From Theocolax elegans (Eukaryota > Arthropoda > Insecta > Hymenoptera > Cerocephalidae), in the NCBI GenBank assembly GCA_026168455.1, contig CM047430.1, forward strand, positions 27,546,735 through 27,610,734: DNA of 64,000 nt. Direction: 5' to 3'. The position numbers and the translations under genes are program-made. The notes under the pieces were generated by a model that was given only the letters and a program-made list of their open reading frames with translations, was not told the DNA's origin and made no database searches. Of the stretch, positions 14,161-24,782 are shown piece after piece. Numbering within the stretch: the stretch's first letter is position 1; each line of letters begins with the position of its first letter.

Positions 14161-14188
14161 ATATATATATATATACATATATATATAT
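14161..14188. repeat. (TA)n tract at left edge of foldback element
   Basis: A TA dinucleotide tract with one CA interruption that directly abuts the GGGTGG terminus of the foldback element. Together with the TA tract on the other side (15844-15909) it indicates that the element inserted into a TA microsatellite, so the exact target duplication cannot be read. Confidence 0.9.
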
Positions 14189-14571
14189 GGGTGGTTCTCT
14201 GTGACATCGAAGATGAAAAAAATAAATATTGCTATAACTGTGGGAATATGTTTTAGAGGTATCCAATAGTTCTCCTGAATTTTTTCAGATTTTTTCTGGG
14301 CCATTATTTTAAGTTACAGAGAGTCAAAGTTGACATTTTAGCACTTTTTTGCATTATATGCCCATTTTCATGAATTTTTAGCTCCCAGGGGATGCATTTT
14401 TCACTAAAAATATAAGAGTGACTTTTTTTGTAAAATTTTCCGAACTTTTCATTAAAAATACTTTTAAAGACATAAATGTATGCTGTCACACTCTTGTAAG
14501 CCATTTAAACCTTAAATAGTGAAAATCAGCAATTCTGCTCCGGACTCTGGTAACCTAATACTGTCTAAGAG

Positions 14572-14796
14572 ATGTCTTTTTATAGTCAGAAACTGCCTAA
14601 AAATTTCCAGAGTGGGTCTAAATCATTAAGATCACTTATGGTCAAAATATCCGGGAAAAGTGCCCGAAATATTAATAGAAATGTATATTTGTTGCCTTAT
14701 AACGATGAATCTATTAGCATGATCATTGCAAAAAAATTTATGCACTTACCTTGGAATGGTAGAAAAGTATCTCCACTTGTTTCAGTATCCATCTAA
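14572..14796 (+). other. 74-codon frame in left arm of family B element
   Basis: The frame begins MSFYSQKLPKNFQSG and ends LVSVSI. The identical product is encoded in the right arm (15236-15460, minus), and a related frame occurs in copy 2 (37246-37488, minus, beginning MSFYSHKLPINFQSG). Both arm copies run from the terminus towards the centre. I recognise no domain. Identity between the arms follows from their DNA identity and does not by itself show coding constraint. Opposite-strand sequence in the same interval carries a candidate exon (14750-14810), so at most one of the two readings is likely to be real. I lean to non-coding. Confidence 0.3.
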
Positions 14797-14810
14797 TCCT
14801 CTGTAAGCTG
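14750..14810 (-). other. Candidate 61-bp exon in left arm (mirror of 15222-15282)
   Basis: On the minus strand this interval is preceded by a T-rich stretch ending in AG and followed by GTAAGT, both consistent with splice sites. It is the mirror copy of the plus-strand candidate in the right arm, except that the sequence just upstream of the ATG differs slightly. It would be transcribed from the loop outward to the terminus. It is probably a relic of the parental element's gene, or chance. Confidence 0.3.
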
Positions 14811-15221
14811 CTAAAAATACAAATATTATTATACAAATGTAAAAAATTATTTTTTAAACATTTATAATGCTGGATTTTTAGTTTTACATCCCTTACAAGA
14901 ATTATAATACTAATCTGAAGGATTACTATAAAAGTATCAACATTATTATTACAATAACTGAATATACGTATTTAATACAAAAGATATATAAATAAATCGG
15001 ATATATAATTATAATGAATAATATGATAACGTGACAGTGACAAGTTTGTGAAATCTAAACAATGTATTGCTGAATAATAATAATAATAATGTTGATACTT
15101 TTATAGTAATCCTTCAGATTAGTATTACAATTCTTGTAAGGGATGTAAAACTAAAAATCCAGCATTATAAATGTTTAAAAAATAATTTTTTATAATTTTA
15201 TAATAATATTTGTATTTTTAG

Positions 15222-15282
15222 CAGCTTACAGGGGATTAGATGGATACTGAAACAAGTGGAGATACTTTTCTACCATTCCAAG
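15222..15282 (+). other. Candidate first coding exon in right arm of family B element
   Basis: The interval follows TTTTTAG and is followed directly by GTAAGT, a consensus 5' splice site. An ATG at 15240-15242 opens a frame reading MDTETSGDTFLPFQ up to the donor, with one base left over. In the older copy 2 (from 35604) the same acceptor is present, the ATG is changed to ATT, and the exon is cut at 35655 by an insertion; its donor survives as GTAACT at 37311. This suggests a fragment of a once spliced transposon gene, pointing outward from the loop. No downstream exon is recognisable in the arm, and 14 residues are too few to assign a family. Confidence 0.35.
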
Positions 15283-15460
15283 GTAAGTGCATAAATTTTT
15301 TTGCAATGATCATGCTAATAGATTCATCGTTATAAGGCAACAAATATACATTTCTATTAATATTTCGGGCACTTTTCCCGGATATTTTGACCATAAGTGA
15401 TCTTAATGATTTAGACCCACTCTGGAAATTTTTAGGCAGTTTCTGACTATAAAAAGACAT
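15236..15460 (-). other. 74-codon frame in right arm of family B element
   Basis: Its translation is identical to the left-arm frame at 14572-14796. The arm identity indicates recent insertion or gene conversion between arms. No domain is recognised and it is probably non-coding. Confidence 0.3.
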
Positions 15461-15841
15461 CTTTTAGACAGTATTAGGTTACCAGAGTCCGGAGCAGAAT
15501 TGCTGATTTTCACTATTTAAGGTTTAAATGGCTTACAAGAGTGTGACAGCATACATTTATGTCTTTAAAAGTATTTTTAATGAAAAGTTCGGAAAATTTT
15601 ACAAAAAAAGTCATACTTATGTTTTTAGTGAAAAATGCATCCCCTGGGAGCTAAAAATTCATGAAAATGGGCATATAATTCAAAAAAGTGCTAAAATGTC
15701 AACTTTGACTCTCTGTAACTTAAAACAATGGCCCAGAAAAAATCTGAAAAAATTTAGGAGAACTACTGGATACCTCTAAAACATATTCCCACAGTTATAG
15801 CAATATTTATTTTTTTCATCTTCGATGTCACAGAGAACCAC

Positions 15842-15843
<2 letters not shown>

Positions 15844-15909
<66 letters not shown>
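15844..15909. repeat. (TA)n microsatellite at right edge of foldback element
   Basis: About 66 bases of uninterrupted TA, the longest TA tract in the window, directly abutting the CCACCC terminus of the foldback element. Confidence 0.95.
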
Positions 15910-15912
<3 letters not shown>

Positions 15913-16832
15913 TAAGTATATAAGATTGCATATATTTAAAAATAAAAAATGCGAGTACGCTCTTTGTTCCTGACTGTACACAAATCATCATATTTATGTA
16001 CCGGACGAAGCTATTGTTATTAATTATGTTGCTCTAAGACTGATGTACGAACTGAACAAAAAGGGACAAAGGTTCGGGATAATAATGACACGATTCAATG
16101 CTGAGGCGCGATAATACAGTCTAATTTGTAAGTCGGGTGTACATTCTGAAACTCTCCTGATATGTGCGCAATAGAAAATAAAAGAAAAAACGATGGTTGC
16201 CTTGAAAACGAGGAACGAAAGAATAAATGTATAGGTTATCTACGATAAGCTGTCGAATCGTATTTCACGAATTCGCGGCAAGTGAAAGTGTCATGGCGAT
16301 TATGCGAACGTATCATTCGGGTTCGAACGTAGGTAAACTTTGCGAGAAAAGATTGGCTTGAATTCTTAATACGTGCTCTAATTATTCCTTGGCTAGTTCG
16401 CATCGTCCTCCCGTTTTCATCCTCGTTCTCGAAATTGCATATTAATGACGCCATTGTTGCCGAGGGGAAATGTCGATTTTGGCTTTTCTTTTTATTCCTC
16501 GCTATTGCGCGCTACCGGGAAACGAAGGCTTGTGGTCTATTGAAAATTTAATCGATCTGCGAATGTATACACGCTTACTCGTTTGTGTACCTCCGCTACC
16601 TTCAATTGCATATTCTTTTGTGGAAAATTTATATAGCTATACCATTACAAAATTCTCACAGCTATATATATATATATGTATATGCAACGTAACGTTGAAA
16701 ATGTCGCGCACGATTAAATAATCAATTTATTTCAAAATGAGAATAAGGTTTATCAAGTATACATTCCTTTTTAATAATAATTTATCGTATTGTTTCATCT
16801 CCAGCTGATCTAAAATAAATGTATCATATTAC
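15910..16832. other. Gene-free stretch
   Basis: No gene is supported. The segment 16180-16600 is slightly richer in CpG, with two chance-looking short frames (16236-16454 minus, 16470-16721 plus). Nothing else is recognisable. Confidence 0.55.
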
Positions 16833-16896
16833 GTTGGTACTGAAAGTCATACGATGTCTTTGAGGAAGCAAGCACTCAGTTGAAAATAACATTCAG
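16833..16896 (-). mobile_element. Fragment of the tRNA-derived SINE-like repeat
   Basis: The segment from CATACGATGTCTTTGAGGAA through AGCACT to GTTGAAAATAACATT matches the SINE-like repeat at 54851-55040 (CATACGATGTTTTTGAGAAG, then GTACTTGTTGAAAATACATT) in the same orientation, with several substitutions and small indels. Neither the tRNA-like part nor the tail is recognisable here, so this is an old fragment. Confidence 0.6.
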
Positions 16897-17218
16897 TTTT
16901 TAATATTTAATCACTAGAAATTCACTGAAATTCGTATTTACGTTAAATTTAATATTTAACATTAGGTATAAAAAACAGATTAATGTCGAATAAGCACCTT
17001 TATATTCGAATGGACTCATCGATACCCACTTGTTGAACGTGGAGTACTTATTCCGTTTGATTGAGATTTTGGATTTCAATACAATTTTTTATGAAATCAC
17101 CTGAAGAATTTGCAACAAAAAATGAAAAGAAAATTTAAACAAAGAGTTATGCACAAACATTTGACAAGATTTGATGAATATTACTGAGGTAAAAAATATT
17201 TTATTGTATCTACAAGTA

Positions 17219-17405
17219 CACTGAAAAAGGCCAAGGTATCAATCTGCTTGATATTAATTCAATTCTCTATTATCAAACTGTATTTCGTTTTGCCTAAAAC
17301 TAGGAAGGTTGATTTCGTAGATCAATATCCATAAAATCAACCATATTTTTCTATATTTTAGAAGATTCATCTATAATATCAAGCCGATTTCTTCTTGGGT
17401 AATAC
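17219..17405. mobile_element. Candidate small foldback MITE
   Basis: Near the left end lies CAATCTGCTTGATATTA, and near the right end the reverse complement of AAATCGGCTTGATATTA. The left end opens CACTGAAAAAG. Inside there is a second inverted pair, GGTTGATTT and AAATCAACC, 17 bases apart (about 17308-17342). The nested symmetry resembles a degraded MITE of about 190 bases. The ends do not match cleanly and I cannot read a target duplication. Confidence 0.45.
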
Positions 17406-19141
17406 TTAAAAAAGAATTCCGTTTAAAGTGAGAAATTATTTTTTTTAAGTTATTTGAATGTAAATCAGTTATAGAGTTAATATTTTTGGTAATACTCTTT
17501 AGATCGTAGCGCGTAACATTAAAAAGACAATTTCCGAAGAAGTAAGCGTCAGCAGATTATTCCGTTCCAGTGTGGCAAGTATGCGCCGAGATAAAATAAA
17601 ATAAAATGAAAAAAGGTGGTGATTTCGAGGGTGATTCCCGGAAATTTCGTAGGTGCATGGCGAATTGTATGTTTCCTTCATGAATATGCATGCAAGTCCC
17701 AAGGTATGGATCAAGGCACGTCCCTCCTCCTTGTGCATACGTGTATATAGGTGTATACTGTTACATAAATCCATATTCGAGGGTTATTAAAGCTCTGGTA
17801 ACTTTTGGGTTACAGGTATGACGGAAGTCGACGGTGGCCAGTCTCGCAGCTGATCCGATCGATCGTGGCACTCGGTAAGGACATATTTACAATATTTCGC
17901 GACTGTCTGCGTGCAAATATTTGACCACCTACTCGTAACTCGGTGTCGTCAGCGGTAGCCCGTTTTCCTTTACCCCAGTCGGATGGATCGAGCCTTTATC
18001 GGGACCATCGATTACGCTCGCACTACGCGAAACGAGTGTTGCGTGCCAGCCCCTCTAATACACTCCTGCAACGTGCGCGCGCGCGCACAAAAACACACAC
18101 ATACACACATACACGCACGCACGCGCGCGCACGCACCTACCCGTACCCTCCTTGATGAGCACTTTGCGTAATTATTTTCGGTACAATCTACCTCGTGAAA
18201 AATTGCTTTACTTCATTTACTACGTGTGTCGTAATGAAACTTGGTGTCATAATGTTTACCGAGTTCACACAATACCCTTAGGATATTCGATTTTTTACCA
18301 TCCAGTGTATACGTACAACATCTATACGCCATTTTATCAACTTCATTCCATACTTTTTCGTTAAACAACTCATCGCAAACCCTTTCGGAATTTAATAATT
18401 TAGAAAATTAAATTTTTATAATTTATTAATCGTATTACTATTGCATCTCACTAATTCGTGATAACTAGGTCTAAAATTATAAATATTTATTTAATTATTT
18501 AGCTTAAGGACATTAAAAGGGCTGACGAAATTTTCCAACATTTAAAAAAGAAATTATACAAATATTTCTGATTTGCCAGGCAGCAGTTCACTTCAATCAT
18601 TATTAGATCGTTCAAATTTAAAAGAAATAGTTTCTTATTTCATAATGTTATTTATAAATTATTATACGAGTGACATTATCATTAAATAGAAAATTTTTTC
18701 AATAAATTACAATTTTTTTTAAAAATTAGGTCGAGGTTAAAAATTATATACGTTTGTCAATAGTTTAAAATTTTTTTATTCATATAATTATTTTTGACAT
18801 ATAATTAGGATGTCCGAAACAGTTCATGAACAATCATCATGAAATATATGTTTCTTTTGATTTTAGTAACATTATACTTTGAATAATAATTTTGTACATA
18901 TATTAAGTATTAATTAACGATTTTATATCAAAGCAAGAAAAAAATGAATTCTTAATAAATGCAATTAGTTGATTAGGGTAATGATATTACTATGTATATG
19001 TATACGCGCACGCACATCCAAATCAGCTGATCCACTATGAATGTTCGACAATAGATATGCATTTCGATATGTCTTTAGATACCTCGAAATCTAAAGTTGT
19101 AGCACGTAGTTTTTGTTAAAATATATGGATTGTATGAATTA
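17406..19141. other. Gene-free stretch with one CpG-rich patch
   Basis: No gene is supported. A CpG-richer patch at about 17820-18170 ends in a compound CA/CG microsatellite. Two overlapping frames of 60-70 codons across that microsatellite are repeat-encoded. The remainder (18200-19140) is strongly AT-rich. Confidence 0.55.
18073..18136. repeat. (CG)n/(CA)n compound microsatellite
   Basis: An alternating CG run followed by CA repeats with TA and GC interruptions and a second CG-rich run, all alternating purine-pyrimidine. Confidence 0.85.
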
Positions 19142-19285
19142 AATTACGGTTCTAAAAATCTGAAAAAATTTGAATATACTCTTCAAAATCTGCCTAAAGA
19201 CATGGCGTTCAGGATTTTTTAAAAAATTTATTCTTTTGTTATAAAAAAATATTAAAAATTACCATTTCCTGAGTCCGACATCCCT
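19142..19285 (-). mobile_element. TTAA MITE, family A (copy 2, deleted form)
   Basis: This is the reverse complement of the left 120 bases or so of the element at 36866-37245: it contains CTGAGTCCGACATCCCT at the terminus, a TATAAAAAAATATTAAAAA block and GCCTAAAGACATGGCGTTC. TTAA follows the terminus (19286-19289), and a TTAA also precedes the other edge (19138-19141). If both are the target duplication, this is a 144-bp internally deleted derivative; otherwise it is a truncated copy. Confidence 0.75.
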
Positions 19286-20021
19286 TTAATTAATTATCTA
19301 CAAAATTTTCAATTCATCCATCAACTATACTTTAAGAAATAGTCGAATGCGCTGATTATTTTATAGCATGTTCCGTTGACTAAAATTTATAATGCATTAA
19401 AATACAATTGTTTTTATACTTGCGAAAAATATTTAAATTGTATGTATCATATAAGTTACAGTAAAAATGTTGGTTTATTAACCAATTTCACTATCAATGA
19501 ATTCATCTACACATCTACAAGCCTACAAAGCAATATATGATTCGATGATTCCTGTATTTTTTTTCGTTACGATCATTCTTTTATCTTTTATATATAATTT
19601 CCAATAAATTAATGAAAAAAATTAAAATATTATTTCTGAAATACATAATATATGAATAATATTATTTGAGTAATTTCCTTACAGTACTTTTTATATACGT
19701 ATATCGTACATATAATGTAACTTTTGGAAATTAAGTATCTTTCGTTAATTAACTGGCGAAGTCACCCTAATTGACACTAAGTGAAGTCGAGACAGAAATG
19801 ATAGAACTAAAAGAAGAATGTTTTTATGTATTCTAGTTTTGAACGGTGTTTTTTTGTTTGAAAAAAAACGCGAGAAAGTATTGAGTAACTGACATCTCCT
19901 TACAACCTCTAGCTATAGGTTCATTTTATTAATGGAAAATCTCCAAATTACGCAGGGATATACTTTTCCGCGTAGTCAATATTTTTCTTTGTTCTATTTT
20001 TTTTCGTAACGTTGAACAAGT

Positions 20022-20024
<3 letters not shown>

Positions 20025-20054
<30 letters not shown>
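20025..20054. repeat. (TA)n microsatellite
   Basis: About 30 bases of TA dinucleotide repeat with no transposon terminus visible at either edge. Confidence 0.9.
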
Positions 20055-20056
<2 letters not shown>

Positions 20057-20767
20057 AGTCGGCCGGAAAAATCCGACCAAAACGATTTTACGATGTTACG
20101 CACGTGATTTGCTTTGTTCTGTCTTTTCTCTTCAAAATATTTTCGAGCATGCGGACGTTTTACGACGGTTTTATGACTTATACGCCTGGTTGACAAAAAT
20201 TGACATTTAAATGTTGCGCCTTGTAATCGTGCTCGATATGTTAACAACCTCTGGATTAAAAAACGAAATTTTTTATTTAATATGTAAATTTATACACATA
20301 TACCTGAAAATTTACAGTAATATTTACGATATCCGAAGGAAGCAGCTCAATAGTCATGAAATATTATTTAATTCTAATGGTTAAGAAAAAAAGTATAGTA
20401 ATGATAAAAAACTACATTTATCTAAGAGTTAATTAGTATATAACTACGCAAAAATAACTATGTGCAGACGTTATAACCATTTACGTAGGAAAATAAAAAA
20501 CTAGCTGAAAATTTCAAAGTGGAGTTATCTTTTATATTTGCATGAGTAATAAGTTCATTTAGTTACTTTAATTTAAAATTAATGTAATAGAAAAATTTAA
20601 TTAAAAATTATTTGATAAATGTTTTCACATTTCCCAGGTATTCGCTCTTAGATTAATGGAACTTGAACCATTTTACGCTTGAACTTTTTGAAGAAATAGT
20701 AATTTTTATAAATTACATCTTTCATTGCATTACTCACTCGGCATTCCATCGTTATTGCAACATAATG

Positions 20768-20791
20768 GTATATATATATATATATATATAA
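20768..20791. repeat. (TA)n microsatellite
   Basis: A TA dinucleotide run of about 24 bases. Confidence 0.9.
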
Positions 20792-21588
20792 TTGCGTGAA
20801 AGATGTTCTCGACGTTTAATGGACACTTATGTTTAAAACAATACAACAATATATTAACTATTTAATTTATCGATGTTAAAAACGTATATTTAAAGTCTTG
20901 AATGCTTTAGTTAACATTACGTGGCATATACATATGTATACAAAACTATAACCGAATATACACTGGTCATTAGACAAGAAGGAAAAAGGGAATTTGACAA
21001 AAATTTCGTATGTGTATTAATAGTCTGAATATCGCGTGTAAATATCGTGGGTATACAACTCGCGTTAAAAGCACTACAAACCGTGGTCGAGTAGAGTATA
21101 AAAATAGCGACTCGCGCGCGCTAGGCTCGTTAGTAAAAAAGCTTCAGTTACAGAGGAAAATGATCGAATGACTGCGCGCGGGTTAATACAGACAGACGAT
21201 ACGTCCTGCGAAGTAGACATAAAGAGAGATGGAGAGAGGAAAAGGAGAGTTGAACGATCCCACCGCGTAACATTTTTTACTCTTTTCGCTCCTCGATCAT
21301 CCTCCCGCGAAAGAAGAGATGGCAAGTAGTAAACCGAGCTTTAGGTCAGTCGGTCCGCAATCGGTGTAAACTCAGGCCCGTAATACACGCTGATCCACCT
21401 ATATCTTTTTCTTTTTCTTGACTATTATGAAAAAATCTTTTTTTTTACGAGTTCTTCGGTTTAACCCGCATATTTATCTGATTTAATTTGTAAGTGGCGC
21501 GTTTAATTAATCTTCGATGCGTAAAGCAAAATCAGTGGCGGGAATTTCTGTTTTGAGAATTCGGCTACACTTATTTTTAATTACATTA

Positions 21589-21605
21589 CCCCCCCCCCCC
21601 CCCCC
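21589..21605. repeat. Poly-C homopolymer, 17 bases
   Basis: Seventeen consecutive C on the plus strand in otherwise AT-rich DNA. A long G/C homopolymer is rare in such a background and is also a common site of sequencing-length error. Confidence 0.9.
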
Positions 21606-23417
21606 ATTTCATTCTTATTATGCTGCATTTTCAATTGGATTTTTTATTACAGTATTGTAGTAAGTTTTGAAATAACAAAAGCTCTTGATCATTCACAATA
21701 CTTAAAAAAGTTTTTATAATTACTATTAATTTACAATGTTACATTAAACAATCTTGATTACAATATTTGAAAATAATTAACCAGATCTTTTTTAACGCAT
21801 ATGTTTTAGTGTAAAAAGTATAAATATTTTCATTATATTATTATTTTGATTGTTATTTTCGCTTTACTACAGTTTACTATTTAAAGGAGATTTTCGGTCG
21901 ATGTTAACGAGCTCATTATTTAATAATGCGCTGATATTCCGATAATAGATCCTCGAAACTCATCAAACTATACGTTTAATCATACGATTTTTTTTAAATT
22001 TACATCTTTCGTACATACATATTATCTATTGTTAAAAGAATAGGTACTTACTATTTATGTTATATGCATTAGTGCAATCAATTTTACTTATCAATAGAAC
22101 ATATGACCGTTGCTTTATAATTATTAAACAAGAATAAGTGAAAATGTATTAATTTTTTTTACGCAAAGGTATTATCTCTCCTCTCGAAATACTTTATTAT
22201 TATCGTTATACTTCTTTATTTCAAATCAAATAAATAAATAATTAAAAAGATAATTAAATAAATGATATATATATATATATAATATAAAATTACGTTACAA
22301 CACAAATTAAGCAGAAAACGGCATATTTATAAATTTAAGAGCGTATTTGTATTATGTATTACAGTTTTTAATAAAAAAAATTCAAAATATTTGCATTGAT
22401 TTTGTTATTTTAAAAATTTCTATAAAGAAAATTCATCTATATTTAAAAATGTTCCCTTTTTTATCGAAAACTGCATAATAACTTGTGAATGTATGAACAA
22501 GTGGAAATAAATTTAACGATGTAGTGTTTATATGAAATGGAAATTCGATGAAGAAAACGAGAGAAAATAAAGTATAACATTTCTCGAGATGGCGTGACTC
22601 GGGAGAGGACCAAGAGAATCTTTATTATTCAAGTATATCTATCAACAATCCTTAGGAATAAAGAAGTGACATGTACTATTTTGAACAGTATAGCGAAACT
22701 CGGCGAAAGTCAAAGTGGATAAATCACTAGTTGTCTCAAATATCGCGTTGCGCTGAATAAAGTCTGTAGTACATTCTAATATCGAAAGGATAAATCAATG
22801 TTGAACTTAACATGATTTTTATTGAAATTGCCCGTATAACTGAATCTTCTCTATACAATAAAATCCTCTAATAATTAGCAATAAAATTCCAATTATACGC
22901 GGTTCATCAATTTTCGAGTAGTTATAGGAATACACGTATTTTCACGCAGCAGCTTGATTAACTTTTTTTCATTTTAATAAGTGAAATGCTCGCCGGTTAT
23001 TAGGGTTTCACTATATTTACACAGGTTGACGATAACATAAATATAATATATCGCGTAATTTTATATTTAATTTTTAATGTAAATTTAACATTTTATTTTC
23101 GGAATATTTTAATATAGGTAAGTACATACGTGTATTTTCGAAAATTTAAGAAATAAATAAGTTAGGATATACGGATATGCCGGCGGGACGATGAGTGCAC
23201 ATATAACGAATTATAAATAAATTGGTTAATGCAATTTATCAATATACGTATAGGTTGATTTATAAACAGTTAAACCATACGTGTGTATACTGGGAAAGTA
23301 AGGTTAAGCGATAAAACTAAAGTAATCCTTCGTGCCCTGGTTTTCTATAAACTTGTATATAGCGTGACGAAATCCAATTAATTTTCAATTCGTAGAAATT
23401 AACGTTTTATACACCGT

Positions 23418-23450
23418 TTTAATATCGAAACTAACTGTTTCGATATTAAA
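23418..23450. repeat. Perfect hairpin, 14-bp stem
   Basis: TTTAATATCGAAAC is followed after the 5-base loop TAACT by its exact reverse complement. This is the longest short-loop perfect hairpin I noticed outside the transposons. It could be a tiny inverted duplication, a transcription-factor dimer site or a structured RNA element; nothing decides. Confidence 0.7.
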
Positions 23451-24724
23451 CGTATAAACTTTTTATTTAATTAAATTATATTAATATTAGTAGTTTCTCA
23501 ACGTGTACTAAAACCATCAAACTACCCTCTGAATCTGTACGTTAAAAGTATACATAGATGTAAAATAGATGTTTTTGACGTATCGATCGGACGTCTTTCT
23601 ATACACCGTACCAAAAAAAATTTATTTTTAAGGAAGCCATATTTTGCTCCTAGCGTCTGTTTCTTGTTTATTTAATTCAACGCAATAAAAATAATGTTAC
23701 GAATTCAATGCTGTCAAAGTCAATGCTGTTGGAAAAATTCACCTAGATAACACGCGTACAATTAATCGAAAATTCAAGTGATTATATAAATGTATAAGAA
23801 CGAAATGGTGTAACTTCGATAGCACTAAAATAGACTAGATTCGAACGAAAGTAGTAAAACTTTTTGTTTACGTAGTAGCGTAAAACAGTAGGAGTACTTA
23901 CGTACCCGCATCTTTAAAATTAGGCGGATCACGTAACACATTCTCGTCTTTCCTCACCTGCGTATATTTCTCGCTCGATGTTCCTCTCGAGCCCTTCGGC
24001 GCAGTCGCGAAAATATTGAGACACCAGGGGCATCGGTTGTCTTTTTATTGGAATAGCTTATCAGTCGGCTCGAACGCCAAGCCGCGAATATATCGACGTG
24101 AACCAGGAAATTCCGGCCTTGGAATCGCGGATCGTCTGTCTACGATATTCATCGATCCGCACATATTCTATTCTACATTTTTTAATGCTCTCTCCATCGA
24201 ACATTCTAAACACGGATTCTTCCGATCGCGCAGACGGAAATCCCCCGTACCTTTTATATCGGGTCAAGTTGATCTCTTCTTTCTATCCGTATTGTATATG
24301 TACGCATACCATTCTTTCTCTTTCCTCCGAGTTTCATTGTGCAATCCGAGGATTACGTTCCAACCCGAGTTTCGAGCACTGCTTTGAATCGGTTATTTTT
24401 TTTTCTCATGCTTTTTTTTAGCTTTTCGACTTGGTTTTCATCGACGTTCGAAGCAGGTTTCGCGTGTCGAAGTGTTTTTTTTTTTTCGTTGTTTCGACAT
24501 TCGTTGGACAAGTCGCGCGATCTTTAATGTTGAATCGACCGGATTTTTCGAGAGCAGTTGGCGATAAAACATCCACCTTCTCCAATGAAAAAGCAAATAT
24601 GTTTGTTTTTGAGTCAATTTTCAATTCCACTTTCAAAATGTACTCGGTGCTTTTTGAGCTTGAAAGCCTGACGAGAGGGTGCAAAATATGTAGCCTTGTG
24701 AATTGCAGGGCGCGCAAAGGGAAA

Positions 24725-24748
24725 CTCTCTCCCTCCCTCTCTCTCTCT

Positions 24749-24780
<32 letters not shown>

Positions 24781-24782
24781 TC
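24725..24782. repeat. (CT)n microsatellite
   Basis: CT dinucleotide repeat interrupted by CCCTCC units near its start, about 58 bases in all. Confidence 0.9.

Larger units (their letters stand above)
14189..15843. mobile_element. 1.66-kb foldback transposon with about 760-bp arms (family B, copy 1)
   Basis: The left end begins GGGTGGTTCTCTGTGACATC and the right end is its reverse complement. The arms run about 14189-14950 and 15079-15843, around a unique AT-rich loop of roughly 130 bases. Arm divergence is small: a 74-residue frame (14572-14796 plus, 15236-15460 minus) translates identically in both arms, and a second 66-codon frame (14304-14504 minus; matching part of 15528-15779 plus) differs at three residues. 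The insertion is therefore young or the arms have been homogenised. No transposase gene is visible, so it is probably non-autonomous. The TA-flanked position fits a TA-targeting DNA transposon, but I cannot name the superfamily. A split, older relative lies at 35465-37854, and an element with a related terminus ends at 54823. Confidence 0.92.
19290..24720. other. Gene-free AT-rich stretch
   Basis: No gene is supported. It holds three TA microsatellites (20025-20054, 20768-20791 and 22264-22281), a C homopolymer (21589-21605), a hairpin (23418-23450) and a CpG-richer patch at about 23940-24560. The frames over that patch (24016-24387, 24098-24421 and 24431-24856 plus; 24418-24717 minus) overlap in conflicting phases and strands and resemble no family I know. 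Confidence 0.55.
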
